NCBI GenBank assembly: GCA_037176705.1
Contig: JBAWUJ010000054.1
Coordinates: 1-64,000, forward strand
Direction: 5' to 3'
Length of the DNA stretch: 64,000 nucleotides
From: Molossus alvarezi
Taxonomy: Eukaryota > Chordata > Mammalia > Chiroptera > Molossidae
A program made the position numbers and the translations under genes. Within the stretch, counting starts at the first letter, position 1. The number at the start of each line of letters is the position of its first letter. This document shows, piece after piece, positions 56,988 to 64,000 of this stretch. Under the pieces are notes generated by a model that was given only the letters and a program-made list of their open reading frames with translations, ran no database searches and was not told the origin of the DNA.

Positions 56988-57108
56988 AAAGCCTACAGCA
57001 CCCGGGATTCCCAGGCGGTCTCCCATCCAAGTCCTAACCAGGCCCGACCCTGCTTAGCTTCCCAGATCACACGAGATCGGGCGCGTTCAGGGTGGTATGG
57101 CCGTAGAC
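56988..57108 (-). rRNA. RNA5S: 5S rRNA, copy 97
   Basis: Consensus gene, type F spacer with CTTGCGCGG, T-allele D box. Confidence 0.9.
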
Positions 57109-57581
57109 GTTGGCGGCCGCCTCCAGGCGCCCTAAGAGTCCAGCGCCGGGGCTGGTAGCCCCCCGGGCAGCCCCCCCCGGCCGCCAGGCGGAGCGCGGAC
57201 CGGCCCCTCTCAGCTCTCGGGGACCCAGGCGCGCGGTCCGTCCCGCCCAGCCTCGAACCAGGTCCTCACCGCGGAGCTCGGCAGGCAGCGCATGCGCAGT
57301 CCAGGGGCCCCAAGGTCTGCGCCTGGGGGGCCGGGGGGTCCGCCCCACGGGGCTGCGCTGCCCCACCGGGGGGGGCGCGGGCGCCCGCGAGTTGCGGCGC
57401 CTTGCGCGGCGGCCTGCTGGTGTGCTGCTGGGGCGTGGGGGGTCCCCTCTGGGCCCCAGATTCCCTCGCTCGGCCCCCGGCGTGGGCTGGGGCGCGTGCG
57501 TGCGTGGGCTGCGTGGCCCTCGGCCCGAAGCGCGGCAGGTGCGCAGCTGGCTGGCTGTGGGGGGACCAAAAAGGAGCGGCC

Positions 57582-57702
57582 AAAGCCTACAGCACCCGGG
57601 ATTCCCAGGCGGTCTCCCATCCAAGTCCTAACCAGGCCCGACCCTGCTTAGCTTCCCAGATCACACGAGATCGGGCGCGTTCAGGGTGGTATGGCCGTAG
57701 AC
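57582..57702 (-). rRNA. RNA5S: 5S rRNA, copy 98
   Basis: Consensus gene, type G spacer, T-allele D box. Confidence 0.9.
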
Positions 57703-58175
57703 GTTGGCGGCCGCCTCCAGGCGCCCTAAGAGTCCAGCGCCGGGGCTGGCAGCCCCCCGGGCAGCCCCCCCGGCCGCCAGGCGGAGCGCGGACCGGCCCC
57801 TCTCAGGTCTTGGGGACCCAGGCGCGCGGTCCGTCCCGCCCAGCCTCGAACCAGGTCCTCACCGCGGAGCTCGGCAGGCAGCGCATGCGCAGTCCAGGGG
57901 CCCCAAGGTCTGCGCCTGGGGGGCCGGGGGGTCCGCCCCACGGGGCTGCGCTGCCCCACCGGGGGGGGGCGCGGGCGCCCGCGAGTTGCGGCGCCTTGCG
58001 CGGCGGCCTGCTGGTGTGCTGCTGGGGCGTGGGGGGTCCCCTCTGGGCCCCAGATTCCCTCGCTCGGCCCCCGGCATGGGCTGGGGCGCGTGCGTGCGTG
58101 GGCTGCGTGGCCCTCGGCCCGAAGCGCGGCAGGTGCGCAGCTGGCTGGCTGTGGGGGGACCAAAAAGGAGCGGCC

Positions 58176-58296
58176 AAAGCCTACAGCACCCGGGATTCCC
58201 AGGCGGTCTCCCATCCAAGTCCTAACCAGGCCCGACCCTGCTTAGCTTCCCAGATCACACGAGATCGGGCGCGTTCAGGGTGGTATGGCCGTAGAC
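58176..58296 (-). rRNA. RNA5S: 5S rRNA, copy 99
   Basis: Consensus gene, type A spacer, C-allele D box. Confidence 0.9.
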
Positions 58297-58768
58297 GTTG
58301 GCGGCCGCCTCCAGGCGCCCCAAGAGTCCAGCGCCGGGGCTGGCAGCCCCCCGGGCAGCCCCCCCGGCCGCCAGGCGGAGCGCGGACCGGCCACTCTCAG
58401 CTCTCGGGGACCCAGGCGCGCGGTCCGTCCCGCCCAGCCTCGAACCAGGTCCTCACCGCGGAGCTCGGCAGGCAGCGCATGCGCAGTCCAGGGTCCCCAA
58501 GGTCTGCGCCTGGGGGGCCGGGGGGTCCGCCCCACGGGGCTGCGCTGCCCCACCGGGGGGGGCGCGGGCGCCCGCGAGTTGCGGCGCCTTGCGCGGCGGC
58601 CTGCTGGTGTGCTGCTGGGGCATGGGGGGTCCCCTCTGGGCCCCAGATTCCCTCGCTCGGCCCCCGGCGTGGGCTGGGGCGCGTGCGTGCGTGGGCTGCG
58701 TGGCCCTCGGCCCGAAGCGCGGCAGGTGCGCAGCTGGCTGGCTGTGGGGGGACCAAAAAGGAGCGGCC

Positions 58769-58889
58769 AAAGCCTACAGCACCCGGGATTCCCAGGCGGT
58801 CTCCCATCCAAGTCCTAACCAGGCCCGACCCTGCTTAGCTTCCCAGATCACACGAGATCGGGCGCGTTCAGGGTGGTATGGCCGGAGAC
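58769..58889 (-). rRNA. RNA5S: 5S rRNA, copy 100 (A5C)
   Basis: A5C gene, type B spacer, T-allele D box. Confidence 0.88.
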
Positions 58890-59361
58890 GTTGGCGGCCG
58901 CCTCCAGGCGCCCTAAGAGTCCAGCGCCGGGGCTGGCAGCCCCCCGGGCAGCCCCCCCGGCCGCCAGGCGGAGCGCGGACCGGCCCCTCTCAGCTCTCGG
59001 GGACCCAGGCGCGCGGTCCGTCCCGCCCAGCCTCGAACCAGGTCCCCACCGCGGAGCTCGGCAGGCAGCGCATGCGCAGTCCAGGGGCCCCAAGGTCTGC
59101 GCCTGGGGGGCCGGGGGGTCCGCCCCACGGGGCTGCGCTGCCCCACCGGGGGGGGCGCGGGCGCCCGCGAGTTGCGGCGCCTTGCGCGGCGGCCTGCTGG
59201 TGTGCTGCTGGGGCGTGGGGGGTCCCCTCTGGGCCCCAGATTCCCTCGCTCGGCCCCCGGCGTGGGCTGGGGCGCGTGCGTGCGTGGGCTGCGTGGCCCT
59301 CGGCCCGAAGCGCAGCAGGTGCGCAGCTGGCTGGCTGTGGGGGGACCAAAAAGGAGCGGCC

Positions 59362-59482
59362 AAAGCCTACAGCACCCGGGATTCCCAGGCGGTCTCCCAT
59401 CCAAGTCCTAACCAGGCCCGACCCTGCTTAGCTTCCCAGATCACACGAGATCGGGCGCGTTCAGGGTGGTATGGCCGTAGAC
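59362..59482 (-). rRNA. RNA5S: 5S rRNA, copy 101
   Basis: Type C spacer with a normal A5 gene, as in copy 82; T-allele D box. Confidence 0.9.
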
Positions 59483-59955
59483 GTTGGCGGCCGCCTCCAG
59501 GCGCCCTAAGAGTCCAGCGCCGGGGCTGGCAGCCCCCCGGGCAGCCCCCCCGGCCGCCAGGCGGAGCGCGGACCGGCCCCTCTCAGGTCTTGGGGACCCA
59601 GGCGCGCGGTCCGTCCCGCCCAGCCTCGAACCAGGTCCTCACCGCGGAGCTAGGCAGGCAGCGCATGCGCAGTCCAGGGGCCCCAAGGTCTGCGCCTGGG
59701 GGGCCGGGGGGTCCGCCCCACGGGGCTGCGCTGCCCCACCGGGGGGGGGCGCGGGCGCCCGCGAGTTGCGGCGCCTTGCGCGGCGGCCTGCTGGTGTGCT
59801 GCTGGGGCGTGGGGGGTCCCCTCTGGGCCCCAGATTCCCTCGCTCTGCCCCCGGCGTGGGCTGGGGCGCGTGCGTGCGTGGGCTGCGTGGCCCTCGGCCC
59901 GAAGCGCGGCAGGTGCGCAGCTGGCTGGCTGTGGGGGGACCAAAAAGGAGCGGCC

Positions 59956-60076
59956 AAAGCCTACAGCACCCGGGATTCCCAGGCGGTCTCCCATCCAAGT
60001 CCTAACCAGGCCCGACCCTGCTTAGCTTCCCAGATCACACGAGATCGGGCGCGTTCAGGGTGGTATGGCCGTAGAC
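59956..60076 (-). rRNA. RNA5S: 5S rRNA, copy 102
   Basis: Consensus gene, type D spacer, C-allele D box. Confidence 0.9.
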
Positions 60077-60546
60077 GTTGGCGGCCGCCTCCAGGCGCCC
60101 CAAGAGTCCAGCGCCGGGGCTGGCAGCCCCCCGGGCAGCCCCCCGGCCGCCAGGCGGAGCGCGGACCGGCCCCTCTCAGCTCTCGGGGACCCAGGCGCGC
60201 GGTCCGTCCCGCCCAGCCTCGAACCAGGTTCTCACCGCGGAGCTCGGCAGGCAGCGCATGCGCAGTCCAGGGGCCCCAAGGTCTGCGCCTGGGGGGCCGG
60301 GGGTCCGCCCCACGGGGCTGCGCTGCCCCACCGGGGGGGGCGCGGGCGCCCGCGAGTTGCGGCGCCTTGCGCGGCGGCCTGCTGGTGTGCTGCTGGGGCG
60401 TGGGGGGTCCCCTCTGGGCCCCAGATTCCCTCGCTCGGCCCCCGGCGTGGGCTGGGGCGCGTGCGTGCGTGGGCTGCGTGGCCCTCGGCCCGAAGCGCGG
60501 CAGGTGCGCAGCTGGCTGGCTGTGGGGGGACCAAAAAGGAGCGGCC

Positions 60547-60667
60547 GAAGCCTACAGCACCCGGGATTCCCAGGCGGTCTCCCATCCAAGTCCTAACCAG
60601 GCCCGACCCTGCTTAGCTTCCCAGATCACACGAGATCGGGCGCGTTCAGGGTGGTATGGCCGTAGAC
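60547..60667 (-). rRNA. RNA5S: 5S rRNA, copy 103
   Basis: T121C copy, type E spacer, C-allele D box. Confidence 0.9.
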
Positions 60668-61139
60668 GTTGGCGGCCGCCTCCAGGCGCCCCAAGAGTCC
60701 AGCGCCGGGGCTGGCAGCCCCCCGGGCAGCCCCCCCGGCCGCCAGGCGGAGCGCGGACCGGCCCCTCTCAGCTCTCGGGGACCCAGGCGCGCGGTCCGTC
60801 CCGCCCAGCCTCGAACCAGGTCCTCACCGCGGAGCTCGGCAGGCAGCGCATGCGCAGTCCAGGGGCCCCAAGGTCTGCGCCTGGGGGGCCGGGGGGTCCG
60901 CCTCACGGGGCTGCGCTGCCCCACCGGGGGGGGCGCGTGCGCCCGCGAGTTGCGGCGCCTTGCGCGGCGGCCTGCTGGTGTGCTGCTGGGGCGTGGGGGG
61001 TCCCCTCTGGGCCCCAGATTCCCTCGCTCGGCCCCCGGCGTGGGCTGGGGCGCGTGCGTGCGTGGGCTGCGTGGCCCTCGGCCCGAAGCGCGGCAGGTGC
61101 GCAGCTGGCTGGCTGTGGGGGGACCAAAAAGGAGCGGCC

Positions 61140-61260
61140 AAAGCCTACAGCACCCGGGATTCCCAGGCGGTCTCCCATCCAAGTCCTAACCAGGCCCGAC
61201 CCTGCTTAGCTTCCCAGATCACACGAGATCGGGCGCGTTCAGGGTGGTATGGCCGTAGAC
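61140..61260 (-). rRNA. RNA5S: 5S rRNA, copy 104
   Basis: Consensus gene, type F2 spacer with GGGCGAGCGCG, T-allele D box. Confidence 0.9.
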
Positions 61261-61733
61261 GTTGGCGGCCGCCTCCAGGCGCCCTAAGAGTCCAGCGCCG
61301 GGGCTGGCAGCCCCCCGGGCAGCCCCCCCCGGCCGCCAGGCGGAGCGCGGACCAGCCCCTCTCAGCTCTCGGGGACCCAGGCGCGCGGTCCGTCCCGCCC
61401 ACCCTCGAACCAGGTCCTCACCGCGGAGCTCGGCAGGCAGCGCATGCGCAGTCCAGGGGCCCCAAGGTCTGCGCCTGGGGGGCCGGGGGGTCCGCCCCAC
61501 GGGGCTGCGCTGCCCCACCGGGGGTGGCGCGGGCGAGCGCGAGTTGCGGCGCCTTGCGCGGCGGCCTGCTGGTGTGCTGCTGGGGCGTGGGGGGTCCCCT
61601 CTGGGCCCCAGATTCCCTCGCTCGGCCCCCGGCGTGGGCTGGGGCGCGTGCGTGCGTGGGCTGCGTGGCCCTCGGCCCGAAGCGCGGCAGGTGCGCAGCT
61701 GGCTGGCTGTGGGGGGACCAAAAAGGAGCGGCC

Positions 61734-61854
61734 AAAGCCTACAGCACCCGGGATTCCCAGGCGGTCTCCCATCCAAGTCCTAACCAGGCCCGACCCTGCT
61801 TAGCTTCCCAGATCACACGAGATCGGGCGCGTTCAGGGTGGTATGGCCGTAGAC
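61734..61854 (-). rRNA. RNA5S: 5S rRNA, copy 105
   Basis: Consensus gene, type I2 spacer (CACCGAGGAG), shared only with copy 50; T-allele D box. Confidence 0.9.
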
Positions 61855-62326
61855 GTTGGCGGCCGCCTCCAGGCGCCCTAAGAGTCCAGCGCCGGGGCTG
61901 GCAGCCCCCCGGGCAGCCCCCCCGGCCGCCAGGCGGAGCGCGGACCGGCCCCTCTCAGCTCTCGGGGACCCAGGCGCGCGGTCCGTCCCGCCCAGCCTCG
62001 AACCAGGTCCTCACCGAGGAGCTCGGCAGGCAGCGCATGCGCAGTCCAGGGGCCCCAAGGTCTGCGCCTGGGGGGCCGGGGGGTCCGCCCCACGGGGCTG
62101 CGCTGCCCCACCGGGGGGGGCGCGGGCGCCCGCGAGTTGCGGCGCCTTGCGCGGCGGCCTGCTGGTGTGCTGCTGGGGCGTGGGGGGTCCCCTCTGGGCC
62201 CCAGATTCCCTCGCTCGGCCCCCGGCGTGGGCTGGGGCGCGTGCGTGCGTGGGCTGCGTGGCCCTCGGCCCGAAGCGCGGCAGGTGCGCAGCTGGCTGGC
62301 TGTGGGGGGACCAAAAAGGAGCTGCC

Positions 62327-62447
62327 AAAGCCTACAGCACCCGGGATTCCCAGGCGGTCTCCCATCCAAGTCCTAACCAGGCCCGACCCTGCTTAGCTTC
62401 CCAGATCACACGAGATCGGGCGCGTTCAGGGTGGTATGGCCGTAGAC
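62327..62447 (-). rRNA. RNA5S: 5S rRNA, copy 106
   Basis: Consensus gene with GCTGCC flank, type H spacer with CACGTG and private CTCGGGCCGAAG; T-allele D box. Confidence 0.9.
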
Positions 62448-62920
62448 GTTGGCGGCCGCCTCCAGGCGCCCTAAGAGTCCAGCGCCGGGGCTGGCAGCCC
62501 CCCGGGCAGCCCCCCCGGCCGCCAGGCGGAGCGCGGACCGGCCCCTCTCAGGTCTCGGGGACCCAGGCGCGCGGTCCGTCCCGCCCAGCCTCGAACCAGG
62601 TCCTCACCGCGGAGCTCGGCAGGCAGCGCATGCGCAGTCCAGGGGCCCCAAGGTCTGCGCCTGGGGGGCCGGGGGGTCCGCCCCACGGGGCTGCGCTGCC
62701 CCACCGGGGGGGGGCGCGGGCGCCCGCGAGTTGCGGCGCCTTGCGCGGCGGCCTGCTGGTGTGCTGCTGGGGCGTGGGGGGTCCCCTCTGGGCCCCAGAT
62801 TCCCTCGCTCGGCCCCCGGCATGGGCTGGGGCACGTGCGTGCGTGGGCTGCGTGGCCCTCGGGCCGAAGCGCGGCAGGTGCGCAGCTGGCTGGCTGTGGG
62901 GGGACCAAAAAGGAGCGGGC

Positions 62921-63041
62921 AAAGCCTACAGCACCCGGGATTCCCAGGCGGTCTCCCATCCAAGTCCTAACCAGGCCCGACCCTGCTTAGCTTCCCAGAT
63001 CACACGAGATCGGGCGCGTTCAGGGTGGTATGGCCGTAGAC
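62921..63041 (-). rRNA. RNA5S: 5S rRNA, copy 107
   Basis: Consensus gene, type D2 spacer, C-allele D box. Confidence 0.9.
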
Positions 63042-63511
63042 GTTGGCGGCCGCCTCCAGGCGCCCCAAGAGTCCAGCGCCGGGGCTGGCAGCCCCCCGGG
63101 CAGCCCCCCGGCCGCCAGGCGGAGCGCGGACCGGCCCCTCTCAGCTCTCGGGGACCCAGGCGCGCGGTCCGTCCCGCCCAGCCTCGAACCAGGTTCTCAC
63201 CGCGGAGCTCGGCAGGCAGCGCATGCGCAGTCCAGGGGCCCCAAGGTCTGCGCCTGGGGGGCCGGGGGTCCGCCCCACGGGGCTGCGCTGCCCCACCGGG
63301 GGGGGCGCGGGCGCCCGCGAGTTGCGGCGCCTTGCGCGGCGGCCTGCTGGTGTGCTGCTGGGGCGTGGGGGGTCCCCTCTGGGCCCCAGATTCCCTCGCT
63401 CGGCCCCCGGCGTGGGCTGGGGCGCGTGCGTGCGTGGGCTGCGTGGCCCTCGGCCCGAAGCGCGGCAGGTGCGCAGCTGGCTGGCTGTGGGGGGACCAAA
63501 AAGGAGCTGCC

Positions 63512-63632
63512 AAAGCCTACAGCACCCGGGATTCCCAGGCGGTCTCCCATCCAAGTCCTAACCAGGCCCGACCCTGCTTAGCTTCCCAGATCACACGAGA
63601 TCGGGCGCGTTCAGGGTGGTATGGCCGTAGAC
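63512..63632 (-). rRNA. RNA5S: 5S rRNA, copy 108
   Basis: Consensus gene with GCTGCC flank. Its upstream spacer (type H by CAGGTCTCGG, T-allele D box) runs to the window edge at 64,000, before the CACGTG position. Confidence 0.9.
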
Positions 63633-64000
63633 GTTGGCGGCCGCCTCCAGGCGCCCTAAGAGTCCAGCGCCGGGGCTGGCAGCCCCCCGGGCAGCCCCCC
63701 CGGCCGCCAGGCGGAGCGCGGACCGGCCCCTCTCAGGTCTCGGGGACCCAGGCGCGCGGTCCGTCCCGCCCAGCCTCGAACCAGGTCCTCACCGCGGAGC
63801 TCGGCAGGCAGCGCATGCGCAGTCCAGGGGCCCCAAGGTCTGCGCCTGGGGGGCCGGGGGGTCCGCCCCACGGGGCTGCGCTGCCCCACCGGGGGGGGGC
63901 GCGGGCGCCCGCGAGTTGCGGCGCCTTGCGCGGCGGCCTGCTGGTGTGCTGCTGGGGCGTGGGGGGTCCCCTCTGGGCCCCAGATTCCCTCGCTCGGCCC

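Larger units (their letters stand above)
56988..61139 (-). repeat. Seven-unit block F G A B C D E, fourth occurrence
   Basis: Copies 97-103, 4,152 bp. Differs from the third occurrence in the F unit (CTTGCGCGG) and in having a normal A5 gene in its C unit. Confidence 0.8.
1..64000 (-). repeat. Tandem 5S rDNA array, ~593-bp unit, 108 gene copies
   Basis: The whole window is one direct tandem array. For a gene whose 5' end is at plus coordinate R, each unit reads, right to left: upstream spacer; an NRF1-like palindrome GCGCATGCGC about 180 bp upstream of the start; a D box at R+21 to R+32; the 121-bp gene from R-120 to R; a 9-bp gap; then a TTTTT terminator. The remaining spacer (~440 bp) is G+C- and CpG-rich with long G or C runs and a short GTGC repeat, and holds nothing else I recognise. 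Mean period is 593.5 bp (124 to 63632 over 107 units). Most units are 591-595 bp; the exceptions are the unit with a 21-bp duplication near 1.07 kb, the unit with a 40-bp deletion near 13.6 kb, and the indel-rich units of 13.6-16.35 kb. Short tandem units fit a mammalian chromosomal 5S cluster transcribed by RNA polymerase III. Confidence 0.97.

Noticed and set aside
1..64000. CRISPR array
   Set aside because: Repeat regularity is superficially similar, but the unit is ~593 bp, contains a whole 5S gene, and the spacers are near-identical to one another.
1..64000. 5S-derived SINE family or dispersed 5S pseudogenes
   Set aside because: No A-rich or microsatellite tail, no target-site duplications, no dispersed flanks; all copies are in strict head-to-tail order with conserved D box and terminator.
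1..64000. Non-genic satellite DNA
   Set aside because: Each unit holds a full-length 5S gene with internal promoter, upstream D box and T5 terminator.

Overview
The window is a single head-to-tail 5S ribosomal DNA array. I count 108 copies of a 5S rRNA gene, all on the minus strand, one every ~593 bp (gene 121 bp plus a ~472 bp spacer). The window starts 3 bp before the 3' end of copy 1 and ends inside the spacer upstream of copy 108, so the array continues on both sides. I find no protein-coding gene, tRNA, transposon or CRISPR array. The many long open frames on both strands come from stop-poor, very G+C-rich repeated DNA.

The organism is most likely a mammal. The gene begins GTCTACGGCC and has GAACGCGCCC, as in mammalian 5S rRNA (compared from memory). 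A 12-bp motif at -32 to -21 matches the human 5S 'D box' at 11 of 12 positions at the same spacing. The species cannot be named from this sequence.

Every readable copy differs from the mammalian 5S sequence as I remember it at the same four positions (C39G, C46G, T76G, A103C), all transversions. None lies in the A box, intermediate element or C box of the internal promoter. Three hit paired or loop-E positions of the RNA. The TTTTT terminator lies 9 bp beyond the gene end instead of at it. The array is therefore either a divergent expressed 5S type or a homogenised pseudogene family with an intact promoter.

Spacers fall into recognisable types, defined here by short marks read 5'->3' on the plus strand. 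A: GGCCACTC, GGGTCCCC and GGGGCATGGGG. B: gene A5C, AGGTCCCCACC, GCGCAGCAGG. C: CAGGTCTTGG, GAGCTAGG, GCTCTGCCC. D: six-C run before GGCCGCC, AGGTTCTCACC (D2 = D followed by GAGCTGCC). E: CGCCTCACGG, usually with GCGCGTGCGCC. F: GCTGGTAGCC with an eight-C run (F2: GACCAGCC and usually GGGCGAGCGCG). G: CAGGTCTTGG, GAGCTCGG, CGGCATGGGC. H: CAGGTCTCGG, CGGCATGGGC, usually CACGTG. I: CAGCTCTCGG with a T-allele D box and no other mark (I2: CACCGAGGAG).

Copies 1-108 read: D H A/B H D E F2 I H D E F G I H D E | F G A B C I H D E | F G A B C I H D E | F G A B C D E | F G A B C/D E | F2 I2 H D2 H D2 H G I H D E I | F2 H D2 H G I H D E I H | A B C D E | F G A B C D E | F2 H D2 H G | F G A B C D E | F G A B C D E | F2 I2 H D2 H. 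This is a higher-order repeat structure produced by unequal exchange of multi-unit blocks. About 13.6-16.35 kb is dense in single-base insertions and is probably poor consensus sequence.
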